A DNA stretch of 64,000 nt, taken from NCBI GenBank assembly GCA_963921425.1, contig OY992838.1, forward strand, positions 7,254,001 to 7,318,000. The letters run 5' to 3'. The position numbers and the translations under genes are program-made. Under the pieces are notes generated by a model that had not been told where the DNA came from, ran no database searches, and was given only the letters and a program-made list of their open reading frames with translations. The stretch comes from Dryas octopetala (taxonomy: Eukaryota; Streptophyta; Magnoliopsida; Rosales; Rosaceae). Position 1 is the stretch's first letter. Every line of letters begins with the position of its first letter. Positions 1 to 8,381 of the stretch are shown here, piece by piece.

Positions 1-301
1 ACCTTTGGAAGAGTGTCAACCAATCCGGTGACGACACGTGTCCTTTGTGGTGACTTGCACTGTAGGAGCGCCACGTGGCACCGGTCTCGAGGATCCGAGT
101 TAGTTGACACGGGCCGGGGGCCCGGGAGGCTTGAGCTTGGGAGGCCGGAGCCTAAGGGGCCGGGGCCCAGGGGGCCGGAGCCTAGTGGATCATGGGCTAG
201 GAGCCCAGGAAGGGCTTAGTCTTTTGGGTCTAGGCCCAAACAGCATGGTGTTGGGCCTTGTGTGACTTGTCGTTATGCCGAGATGATTAGTCATACGAAC
301 A
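1..301 (-). repeat. 3' LTR (partial; window begins inside it)
   Basis: Bases 1-301 align one to one with 6820-7120 and I read no mismatch. The end bordering the internal region is the CATACGAACA terminus; read on the minus strand the LTR starts TGTTCG. Only about half of the 620-bp LTR is inside the window. Confidence 0.93.
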
Positions 302-316
302 GAAGTCCCCCAAGTT
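302..316 (-). other. polypurine tract of the LTR element
   Basis: Directly inside the 3' LTR the minus strand reads a purine-rich stretch (CTTGGGGGACTTC, then the LTR start TGTTCG). A purine run touching the 3' LTR is where plus-strand synthesis is primed in LTR elements. A second, similar stretch lies near 420-430. Confidence 0.7.
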
Positions 317-484
317 TCCGAGCAAAAGATACTTCTTGGTTGGGAACTTTGTACACAAAAGAGTCCGAGCAGAACGACAAGTAACCACACACTTGTTCCT
401 GCTTAAGCTACTGTTTAGAAGTCCCCCAAGTTCCTTAGCAAGAAAAGCTGTACTGCAGGAAAGCTTGGGGGTTCAGATGACACT

Positions 485-489
485 TTATT

Positions 490-524
<35 letters not shown>

Positions 525-696
525 AATTTCTGATCACCCTGTATTCCGAGCAGTAGACGCTTCGTGTAATCCCAGTGAATGTCGTCCGATTTTAATGGTG
601 GGATGTCGCCCTTCGTAAATGAAAATCTTGAAGTAAATGGTAGAGCCCAAATATAAAGATTCCGCACCCACATCTCCCCTTCCCCTTTTTGTGTTG

Positions 697-727
<31 letters not shown>

Positions 728-850
728 GTGTTGTCTTTTGGATTTTTTTTTTTTTGAAGTACCGAATATAGGCTGCCCCCCTCTTTTTTTTTTTGATAGC
801 CAAAATACAGCTGCCCCCCCCCCTTTTTTTTTAGATAACTGAATATGCTT
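485..850. repeat. cluster of long T tracts inside the LTR element
   Basis: Runs of T lie at about 488-523, 700-727, 739-755, 783-794 and 823-831, with short C runs beside two of them. The phrase TGTTGTCTTTT also recurs at about 693 and 730. On the element's own strand these are A tracts. No protein can be supported here. Long reading frames over this stretch are only lysine runs. Confidence 0.75.
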
Positions 851-889
851 GGGTATAGCAGTGAAGAAAAAAGGGGGGCGGGTCGGGGG

Positions 890-1430
890 GATAGCTGCTC
901 GGGCGGAGGGAGAGGTGAGGTGCTCGGATCGGCGGCGCGGGGCAGAGGAGCCATCGTTCGGGGCGGGGAGCTCTGATCGGGTCGGAGGGATACCCAACGA
1001 AGGCGCGAGCACCTCACACAAGCTACTCGGGCCGGATATTTTGCGCGGGTCGGAGCAGAGCAGGCGAAGGCTCGGGGAGTCCGAGCTGTGGTGTGCGCGG
1101 GTCGGAGCAGAGCAGGAGAAGGCTCGGGTCCGAGCTGTGGTGTGCGCGGGGGTGGTCTGCTCGTCGGGCTCGTGTCGGAGAGAGAGGCTCGGGTCGGAGA
1201 GAAGTGCTCGGGTCGGCGAGGAGCAAGGTGGCCTGGGTGCTTGCTCGGGTCGGTGGAGGGCTCGGATCGGGGTGAGTGCTCGGATCGGAGGGCTCGGATC
1301 GGAGGAGTGCTGCGCAGGCCGGATCGGGCTCGGGTCGGAGTGTTGCGAGCTCGGGTCGGCTGAGGAGGCGCGGTGCAGGGGCTGCTCGGCTCGGAGGCGC
1401 GGCGCACGAGGCTCGGGCCGGATCTTCTGG
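890..1430. repeat. GC-rich degenerate minisatellite (GCTCGGGTCGGA-like unit)
   Basis: About 540 bases carry dozens of imperfect copies of a 9-12-bp unit of the form GCTCGG(A/G)TCGGA, some grouped into larger blocks such as a roughly 54-bp repeat around 1040-1150. Composition is far richer in GC than the flanks. Both strands are open in several frames because the unit has no stop codon, which explains the long Arg/Ser/Pro/Gly-rich frames; I do not believe any of them is a protein. Confidence 0.75.
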
Positions 1431-1439
1431 CTGCGTTTT

Positions 1440-1867
1440 GGGCTGTGTGGTTGACCTGTGCTGCTTGGATGAGTCCAATACCCAGCCTGAGGGTTAGCCA
1501 TTGGCTGGCTGTAAGGAGGTGGATAAGCAGCTGATGGCTGAGTAGTTTGAGAGGAAGCGCTTCCATCTACGCTTGATGACACTGCAGGTGGCCCATATCC
1601 TGAAGTTGCATATTGTTGCTGCTGATCAGATGCTGGAGCCTGACCATAATTTGGTGGTTGCTGAGCATAACCCTGATCATAACCATGGCTGCTGACTGGG
1701 GGTGTCTGATTGTAGTTGTAACTAGGATTTGGGGGAGCTGACCCCACCTGAGGTTGTTGTCCATAGTAACTATATGCACTACTGTCCTGAGGTGGTTGAG
1801 AGGTTGGGTTTGATTGATCCCAACCTGCTACCTGGGTAGGATAGTTACCATAGTACGAGGCAGGCAC
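1440..1867 (-). pseudogene. fragment of a KH-domain (FUBP/KHSRP-like) RNA-binding protein gene inside the LTR element
   Basis: Read on the minus strand this stretch gives a continuous Tyr/Gln/Pro/Ser-rich low-complexity protein with motifs such as SYYGNYPTQ, YSYYGQQPQVG, GYDQGYAQQPPNYGQ and YATSGYGPP. This resembles the C-terminal tail of plant far-upstream-element-binding-like KH proteins. The frame begins at a GTG rather than a true start and runs into the minisatellite, and no KH domain is present, so only a tail piece is here. It lies in the same orientation as gag. The most likely origin is capture of host sequence by the retroelement. The family assignment is from memory of tail composition, not from a domain. 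Confidence 0.55.
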
Positions 1868-2054
1868 GGAAAACCAAGCTCAGATGTGAGCTGTTCGAAG
1901 CACTAAAGATAAGAAATTTCGGAATCCTGCCAAGCTCTTTGTTGGTGAAATTTTGTGACTTGGAAAAATTGAGAACTGTGAGAAATTGTGATTGTGCAAC
2001 TCGATGTGGACCTTTGAATTGTGATTTCTGAATTGTGAAAATTGTGAGTAGGGG

Positions 2055-2290
2055 CAGGTGGAGGTGCTCGGGTGCACGGGTGCACGGGTGCTCAGGTGCA
2101 CGGGTGCACGGGTGCTCGGGTGCACAGGTGCACGGGTGCTCGGGTGCGCGGCTGCTCGGGCAGGAGGTGGTGCTCGGGTGCACGGGTGCACGGGTGCTCG
2201 GGTGCACGGGTGCTCGGGTGCACGGGTGCACGGGTGCTCGGGTGCACGGGTGCACGGGTGCTCGGGTGCGCGGCTGTTCGGGCAGGAGGT
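2055..2290. repeat. minisatellite, alternating GTGCTCGG / GTGCACGG units
   Basis: About 25 tandem copies of a 9-bp unit (GGTGCACGG or GGTGCTCGG) in mixed order, broken once by a GCGCGGCTGCTCGGGCAGGAGGTG block at about 2146-2172 that recurs near 2267-2294. The unit length is a multiple of three, so frames on both strands stay open; these are simple-repeat translations, not genes. Confidence 0.88.
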
Positions 2291-2849
2291 GGTGCAAGTG
2301 GATATGAGCCTTGCTGAGCCCTGGGTAGGCCACACGCCCTCATTCTTGGACTTTGTAATTTATTGGGTGTTATGTTGTTGTCCAGGTACATAGAAAACAA
2401 GATTAGTGGGTCGGAACCCGTCTGAGCTGTTGAAGCCGCGGAATACTGGTAAGGCATGGGTTGTCATGGCTCTTCCCCTTGAATTGATTTTTTGAATATG
2501 GGCTTTGATAAATGGTTGGTGGCTGAGCATGTGAAAAGTGATAGGGTGAATGTTGTAAATTTGGGGGTGGAAGAGCACATATGAGGGGTGGGAAACCAGT
2601 AGCGATCTTGATATGTCCATGGTGTTGTCTTGGTATTCCGAGTACTTCCCATCTTGATTTTTGTTGTTTTTTTTTTTTTTTGATGGGCAGGTGTGCGGGG
2701 CGGAAGCCTGGGCTCGGGCCGGGGCTGGTGGTGCACTGGGCGGAAGCTCGGAGAGAGCTGGCGTCAGGGGCGCGGAAACCTGGGTGGGTGCGCGGCGCGG
2801 AAGCCTGGGTGGTGAGCAGGGCGGAAGCCTGGGCTCGAGCCGGGGCAGG

Positions 2850-2970
2850 AAGCCTAATAAATGCATTGCAGGCCGAGCTACTGCAGGCCAGGAAGGAGGC
2901 AGACCAGGCTAGGCAAGAGTTGGAGCAGTGCGAGGAGGAGCTGAGTCAAGCCAAGCAGGTGGTCTGTTAG
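2850..2970 (+). other. short open frame with coiled-coil character, antisense to the LTR element
   Basis: The plus strand reads a Glu/Gln/Ala/Leu-rich heptad-like stretch (LQAELLQARKEADQ, then ARQELEQCEEELSQAK) ending at a stop at 2968-2970. It resembles coiled-coil segments found in plant retroelement gag-like or plant-mobile-domain proteins, but at about 35 residues it cannot be assigned. It stands out because the rest of 2690-2850 is a GC-rich repeat. It could be a piece of another element or of host sequence. No start codon or partner exon is clear. Confidence 0.35.
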
Positions 2971-3284
2971 GGGCTGGCAGTAATGATGGACATGCCAACG
3001 TTCCAGAGGGAGGTGCCCAGGGGGAAGAGCCCGAGGATGGAGCATCCACAGGTGGGGGGCATGACATGGGAGAGGATCCCAAATAAATGTTTGAATTAAA
3101 CATGGCCCGGGGGCAGGGGTGGGCGGACCATCGCCCTATTTTTGTTTGAGTTATATGGCGGGTCGGATGTAGCCCGTACCAAATTACAAACTATTTTGAT
3201 TATTAAGTTTGTTCTTTATGATATTTGGATGAGTTGGAGGGTGTCCAACCCGTTTATGGGGTAGGATGCCCTTCCCTTTAATAC

Positions 3285-3735
3285 ATGGTATTGTGGGATT
3301 TTCTCGAATGCATGGTACTTAGTTTCCCTTGAATGCATGATATTGATTTTCCCCTGAATGCATGGTACTGTGGTTCCCTTGAATGCATTTGCCATAGCCG
3401 CGCCCTGAATGCATGGTACTTAGCTTCCCTTGAATGCATGGGCGGATATGGGCAGGGTCGGATGTCTGATGGCCCGGGGGTCCATACAGCCAATTAAGAC
3501 TTTGAATAAAAATGAAGAAAAAAGTGTCCGTGGTAGGACTTCCGTGAATGCATGGTACTTAGTTTCCCTTGAATGCATTTGCCATAGCCGCGCCCTGAAT
3601 GCATGGTACTTGGCTTCCCTTGAATGCATGGGGCGGATATGGGTAGGGTCGGATGTCTGATGGCCCGGGGGTCCATACAGCCAATTAACACTTTGAATAA
3701 AAATGAAGAAAAATCTGTCCGTGGTAGGACTCTCA
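3285..3735. repeat. two-level tandem repeat inside the LTR element
   Basis: The phrase TTCCCTTGAATGCATGGTACTT recurs about every 25-30 bases from 3295 to 3440 and again from 3540 to 3630. Over this lies a larger duplication of about 190 bp: 3391-3540 matches 3581-3731, including GCCATAGCCGCGCCC, a GGGTCGGATGTCTGATGGCCC block and GTCCGTGGTAGGACT, with a few substitutions. The ORFs found here are copies of each other and have no family resemblance. The duplication lies between the protease end and the minisatellites. Confidence 0.85.
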
Positions 3736-3892
3736 TTTATGAAAGCGATAACATAGATGAAATTGAAAAAAGTTCCCGGAGGGTACAACATGTGTCTACT
3801 TGTAAAAGTAGCGGAGGTGCTCGGCGCGCCAAGGGCGGCCGAGTTCCTTGCCGGTTGTGGCGCGGAGCCTGTATGTGCCTGGACGGACGACC

Positions 3893-6364
3893 TCAATGGT
3901 TTTGTAGGGCGTCTGGGGTAGGGCAGGTGTTGGAGACACAAACAGCCATAGAGGGCTTGACCTCTTTTTTCTTCTTGACTGAAGTTATATAGCAGGACCT
4001 GGCTGACACTTGATTGCCTTTGACTACCCCCGTTCCACATGGGGTCGGGAACTTGATCAAAAGCAAGTGAGTGGAGATCATAACCCTCAATTGGTTAAGG
4101 GCCGGTCGTCCCAGGATGACATTGTAAGCTGTGGGGCAGTCGACCACCAAAAACTGAGTAGTTGTGGTAGCGGACGAAGGATATCTCCCGAGGGTGAGGG
4201 GAAGGTAGATACCACCAAGAGGGGTGACCATGTCGCCCGAAAAGCTGAGTAAAGGAGCGACCGACCGGTCAAGCCTCTCCTGGTCGATTCCAAGAGCGGT
4301 GAAGGCTGGGGCGAAGAGGATGTTGACGGAGCTACCACAGTCGATAAGGATCCGAGCCACATCAAAATTAGCTATAGTGGCCTCAATGACCAAAGGGTCA
4401 TCGTGTGGGAAGATCAAATCACGTTCCTCTTCCTCAGCAAAGGAAATGGGCGACCACCCGAGCTTAGGAGTCTTTTTGCCACGGCGGAAGTCTACAGCCA
4501 TAACGCCGGAGCATGGTTGAGCACTTCGGGCGTATTCCTTCCTAGCTCTGTTGGAGTTGCCAGCGAGGGTCGGGCCCCCACAGATGGTATTGACCCGCCC
4601 CCGGCGTTGTCCGTCGGTCTTGGCCTTCTCGGTGGCCTCCTTGTCTATAAAACCATCCAACTTTCCTTCCTGTACCAAAGTTTCTATTGCCTCCTTAAAA
4701 GCTCTGCATGCCTCGGTGTCATGGCCATGGTCGTCATGGTAAAGGCAAAAGAAATTCTTGTTAGCCCGGTATCGTGTTTGTGGTGGGCGGGGTGGGAGCT
4801 TAGGAAGTATGTCCTTGATCTGGGGATACAACTCTGTATAAGTAACAGTGAGAATTGTATAGACTTTGAACCTGGAGGCATAGGATGTCTGATAGGTTTC
4901 CTCCCTTCGTTGTCCTCCACCTCTACCATCACCAAATTGTTTCTTGGTGAACTTATTGAACTCTTTCCCGGACCCCCCATGCTGGTTACCCGAGTAGGGC
5001 TTGGGCTGGGGTGGCACTATGATGGCCTGGTCGGTACTTGGGCGATCCATGGTAGGCGGCTTCTTCCCATATGTTTTGAATTCGGCCGTGGCATAGGCAA
5101 TGGCCTCGTGCATGAGTTCCTTGTAGGTGCGCGGATTGCGGCGGTTGATTTCAAACAGGAAGTCCCCCTCTAGGAGACCACCCTTGAAAGCAGCGAAGGC
5201 TACCTTCTCATCACAATCGCGACACCGAGATCGTTCTAGCTGAAATCGAGTGATGTATTCCCGGAGGGATTCCCTGCTGCCCTGTCGGACTCGAGTCAGG
5301 TCATCCGTGGTGTAGATTCTATCGGTCTGGATGATATATTGGCCTAGGAAGAGCTCTCGGAGCTCGTTGAAGCAATCAACCGAGCTCGGAGGAAGTTGGT
5401 AGAACCAGTCCCTTGCACTGCCAGAGAGGGTGGAAGGGAAGATTCGACACTTCGTAATGTCATCAGCACCTTTAGATTCCAGAGCGGATCTGAAACTCAT
5501 GAGGTGGTCATATGGGTCTTCCTTCCCTGTGTATGGAGTGATTTTGGGAGGTCGGACGTCGCCAACCGGAGGAGTGGATAGGATGCGAGCTGTGAAAGGT
5601 CCAGGCAGCTCCCTTGTGTCTAAAGATGGGTGCCCACCACGACTTCCCTCCTCCACTCTCCTCAGGCGTTCGCTGATGTCCATGAGGAGTTGTTGGAGTT
5701 GGTCTGGTGGAAGGGATCCGCTGTTACCGGAGTCAGCGACTTGCTCACTTGTGAAAGTGTCATCTTCTGCGCGGCGCCCAGCCGAGAAAACCTGCTCTTC
5801 TCCCCGTCGTCGCTTGGGACGAGGAGCCTGCTCTTCCTCCAAGTCATGGGGACGCGGATTGGATTCGTCCCGGTTTGTCCGCTGCTCTTCTCGCCGAGAG
5901 CGGTTGTCATCGAGCAGATGACGACAGTCTCGATAAATGTGGAACTCCTCAGAGCGGGTAGGATGCTCGCCAGATCGAGCCCGGCTGACCGGGTGGACAA
6001 GTCTCTTTTGGAAACCTGGGGGCGGATGGCTACCTTGCCCTACATCCAATTGGCGGGGAACATTTTGGTCCCTTCGGGGGGGATCCCTCATCTCACCACT
6101 CCGGAGAGCGGTGTGCTCGACCCTGTCATGGGGGTTCCTCCTCTCACCACTCCGGGGAGTGGTATGTCCTTCCCTGTCACGGAGGAGTCGCTCATAAAGC
6201 TGTGTTGCACCTTTTTGGAGGTCGAGCTGTTCCTGGGTTCGTTGGAGCTGAGCCTCCAAACGCTGGATGTACTCTTCCTGATCAGATTCGGCAGTCTTCT
6301 TACCTCGCTTGTCAACCAGCGGGGTGTTGTCAACTTGGTCGAGGATAGGACCTCCGTCATACAT
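3893..6364 (-). CDS. retrotransposon gag polyprotein with aspartic protease domain
   Basis: An open frame of 823 residues. The N-terminal third is charged (Arg/Glu/Asp-rich) with a coiled coil near the start (IQRLEAQLQRTQEQLDLQ). A retrotransposon-gag domain follows at roughly residues 280-400 (PYTGKEDPYDHLMSF, SGSARDWFYQLPP, LGQYI). A segment with CLYHDDHGHDTEACRAFK at about 540 is a zinc-knuckle-like CX3HX4H arrangement. The retroviral-type protease lies at about 650-770, with the active-site motif ILIDCGSSVNIL and the later ILGRPALN. This is the gag-protease order of plant Gypsy elements. The frame ends before any reverse transcriptase. As a fossil it looks open through gag and protease. 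Function in particle formation is known for the family, not shown here. Confidence 0.88.
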   Translation of the reverse strand: MYDGGPILDQVDNTPLVDKRGKKTAESDQEEYIQRLEAQLQRTQEQLDLQKGATQLYERLLRDREGHTTPRSGERRNPHDRVEHTALRSGEMRDPPRRDQNVPRQLDVGQGSHPPPGFQKRLVHPVSRARSGEHPTRSEEFHIYRDCRHLLDDNRSRREEQRTNRDESNPRPHDLEEEQAPRPKRRRGEEQVFSAGRRAEDDTFTSEQVADSGNSGSLPPDQLQQLLMDISERLRRVEEGSRGGHPSLDTRELPGPFTARILSTPPVGDVRPPKITPYTGKEDPYDHLMSFRSALESKGADDITKCRIFPSTLSGSARDWFYQLPPSSVDCFNELRELFLGQYIIQTDRIYTTDDLTRVRQGSRESLREYITRFQLERSRCRDCDEKVAFAAFKGGLLEGDFLFEINRRNPRTYKELMHEAIAYATAEFKTYGKKPPTMDRPSTDQAIIVPPQPKPYSGNQHGGSGKEFNKFTKKQFGDGRGGGQRREETYQTSYASRFKVYTILTVTYTELYPQIKDILPKLPPRPPQTRYRANKNFFCLYHDDHGHDTEACRAFKEAIETLVQEGKLDGFIDKEATEKAKTDGQRRGRVNTICGGPTLAGNSNRARKEYARSAQPCSGVMAVDFRRGKKTPKLGWSPISFAEEEERDLIFPHDDPLVIEATIANFDVARILIDCGSSVNILFAPAFTALGIDQERLDRSVAPLLSFSGDMVTPLGGIYLPLTLGRYPSSATTTTQFLVVDCPTAYNVILGRPALNQLRVMISTHLLLIKFPTPCGTGVVKGNQVSARSCYITSVKKKKEVKPSMAVCVSNTCPTPDALQNH

Positions 6365-6479
6365 TGTGAGGGTCGGTAGCTCGGAAGCTAGGGAGCTCGG
6401 AAGCTAGGGAGCTCGGAAGCTCGGAAGGTTTTTGCACCTCAACTGAGGGTAGAGAATTCAATGGGGAAAAGTTGTAACT

Positions 6480-6500
6480 TTCCCACAGACGGCGCCAAAC
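6480..6500 (-). other. primer-binding site of the LTR element
   Basis: Directly inside the 5' LTR the minus strand reads GTTTGGCGCCGTCTGTGGGA, the form commonly seen next to the LTR in plant Gypsy elements, where a host tRNA 3' end primes reverse transcription. Its position fixes the LTR boundary at 6500/6501. Confidence 0.8.
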
Positions 6501-7120
6501 TGTTGATGCCCAAAAATGGTAGAGCAGTCAACGTCGAGTCGAACCACGTAGGCCCGTTGACCCACCACTGAGCGGATGACACGTCGAAGTGGGGCAGGAA
6601 CGGGTAGCTAGTCCGACTAGTGAGTAATGAGAGAGACTGATATCCAAAGCACCCTGCACAGGTACACAAAAGTGAGCGGGAAGGGCACCGGTGTGGTGCC
6701 GGCCAAAGGTCCTCCGACGCTCAAGTCAGTGTTCAGAGAGATCTGAGAGCAGAGTGAGTGAATAGTATAATAATGATTTCAGTTGTCCTTTTGTGACAAG
6801 AAGGTACCTCTTTTATAGTACCTTTGGAAGAGTGTCAACCAATCCGGTGACGACACGTGTCCTTTGTGGTGACTTGCACTGTAGGAGCGCCACGTGGCAC
6901 CGGTCTCGAGGATCCGAGTTAGTTGACACGGGCCGGGGGCCCGGGAGGCTTGAGCTTGGGAGGCCGGAGCCTAAGGGGCCGGGGCCCAGGGGGCCGGAGC
7001 CTAGTGGATCATGGGCTAGGAGCCCAGGAAGGGCTTAGTCTTTTGGGTCTAGGCCCAAACAGCATGGTGTTGGGCCTTGTGTGACTTGTCGTTATGCCGA
7101 GATGATTAGTCATACGAACA
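6501..7120 (-). repeat. 5' LTR (complete, 620 bp)
   Basis: On the plus strand it runs from TGTTGATGCC to CATACGAACA, so it has the TG...CA ends of an LTR. It borders the primer-binding site on the left and ordinary DNA (CTCAC) on the right. The TATA-like phrase on the minus strand near 6811-6818 (TATAAAAG) is a plausible promoter within it. Confidence 0.93.
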
Positions 7121-7245
7121 CTCACTATTTGTCAATTTCCATTTGGTCGTAGCATAGTTGTTTTAGGGTTTGAATTTGTTCTAAATTTTTTGTTGAAATT
7201 TGGGGTTTTCAAATTTGTTCTTTTTTTTTTTTCTTGGTTGTGTTG

Positions 7246-8380
7246 TCAATTGTACCAACCTACAAATTTGTACAATTTAAATATACCAACTCACTGTGCT
7301 GAAACCACTGAACATATGCTCTTATTATGCTCTTGGGTTAATGCAATTTGGTTTGATTGTTTGGGGTACAAGATTGATAAGGCTGCAATTTCTACTTTTG
7401 ATTATTGGTTATTTGAAGTATTGGATTATTGGAAGGACTCTGAATATATTCTCTCTTGGATTTGTTTTATTATTTGGAATATATGGAAGGCCAGATGTAA
7501 GATTGTGTTTCAAAAATCTTTCCCTGATCCTGTGTGGGTTGGTCTATCTGCTAAAAGAGCTTGTTTAGAATAGGTTGAGTGTATGTATAATCCTTCTATT
7601 TCTCTGCCTCCCTCCTCCATTTCTAATGATCATGTGGCTTGGGCTCCCCCTTGTGATCCTGAATTGAAAGTCAATACAGATGGATCTTAGGATCAAGCTT
7701 CTCACGAGGCTGGTCTTGGGGTGGTTATAAGGGATAGCAGGGCTTGTGTCATTGGAGGAAGCTCTGTTCATTGCTTATCCGATTCTGTGTCTGTGGTGGA
7801 AGCTCTATCAGTGAGAGAAGGTTTAATATGTGCTCAGAAGTCTGGTCTTACAAAGGTTGTAATTGAGTCTGATGCTCAAACAATTATCAAAGCTTGTGAT
7901 AAATCAAGTCAACAGATGGACTGGCATATTGTTCCAATTGTGAAGGAGATTTGGCATCTTACATCTCAGTTTGATTCTGTGAAGTGGTCTTGGGTGCCAA
8001 GGAAAGCTAATGGTGCTGCTAATGCAGTTGCTATGCTAGCTAGAAGGAAGTTGTGCCCAGAGGGTTGGGTGGAGACACCCTCATCTTCCTTGCTTGGAGT
8101 TTTGGTGGCTGATGGATTCCCTCTGGATTGATTTTTTTAGTTTTTTTCTTCTATCTGCTGTAGCTTTCTTTTTTGGTTCTGTTTGAATTTTCTAGATGTT
8201 TGCTTCCCTTGTTTTGTTGTTGCCTTTGTGGCTTTTTTGAATGGAATCCTTTGGTTCTTGGCAAAAAAATATATATATATATACCAACTCACATATTGGT
8301 ACAATTGAAATATATCAACTCATACACTGGTACAATTGAAAGGTGTCAACCCACATACTGGTATAATTGAAATGTATTAA
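7246..8380. repeat. 31-bp tandem repeat, interrupted by a LINE
   Basis: Units of about 31 bp of the form TACCAACTCACATATTGGTACAATTGAAATA occur once or twice before 7294 and about three times in 8279-8373. A fragment (GTATCAACCCACATGTACAAACCC) resumes at 9153. The units were one array before the LINE at 7295-8278 and the hAT element at 8382-9152 landed in it. Confidence 0.78.
7295..8278 (+). mobile_element. 5'-truncated L1-type LINE, zinc-finger and RNase H end, with 14-bp target duplication
   Basis: The frame reads a zf-RVT-like segment (CAETTEHMLLLCSWVNAIWF) followed by an RNase H domain with VNTDGS, SVVEALSVREGL, VIESDAQ and WVPRKANGAAN, the order found at the 3' end of plant L1 LINE ORF2 and related RNase H-like genes. 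The last conserved Asp of the usual N-x-x-A-D is Asn here. Two in-frame TAG codons (7571 and 7688) break it. The 3' end is an A-rich then TA-rich tail (about 8262-8278). ATATACCAACTCAC occurs on both sides (7281-7294 and 8279-8292), a 14-bp target-site duplication that sets both ends. Reverse transcriptase is missing through 5' truncation, as is usual for LINE copies. Confidence 0.88.
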
Positions 8381-8381
8381 C

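Larger units (their letters stand above)
1..7120 (-). mobile_element. Ty3/Gypsy-type LTR element with gag-protease only (TR-GAG-like), left LTR cut by window edge
   Basis: The 301 bases at the left edge repeat the last 301 bases of a 620-bp LTR at 6501-7120, so the two LTRs frame an internal region of about 6.2 kb. The element reads on the minus strand: 5' LTR at right, primer-binding site, gag plus aspartic protease (3893-6364), then about 3.6 kb without any recognisable reverse transcriptase, RNase H or integrase, a polypurine tract, and the 3' LTR. That layout matches the non-autonomous class called TR-GAG. The 3.6 kb instead holds minisatellites, T tracts and a fragment resembling a host gene. 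I see no difference between the two LTRs over the shared 301 bases, so the insertion looks young. Mobilisation would need enzymes from another element. The missing part of the left LTR lies outside the window. Confidence 0.88.

Noticed and set aside
849-1497. Gly/Arg/Ser-rich frames on the plus strand
   Set aside because: They read the GCTCGGGTCGGA minisatellite, which has no stop codons in several frames.
485-1867. A 460-codon minus-strand frame spanning T tracts, minisatellite and the KH-like fragment
   Set aside because: It has no true start codon (GTG), and beyond the first 140 codons it only translates simple repeats. Only the KH-like part is kept as a fragment.
1845-2457. Frames rich in HPCTRAP or GARVHGC
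   Set aside because: Translations of the 9-bp minisatellite in different frames and strands.
4403-6379. Plus-strand frames of 160-256 codons
   Set aside because: Antisense shadows of the gag-protease frame, without any domain.
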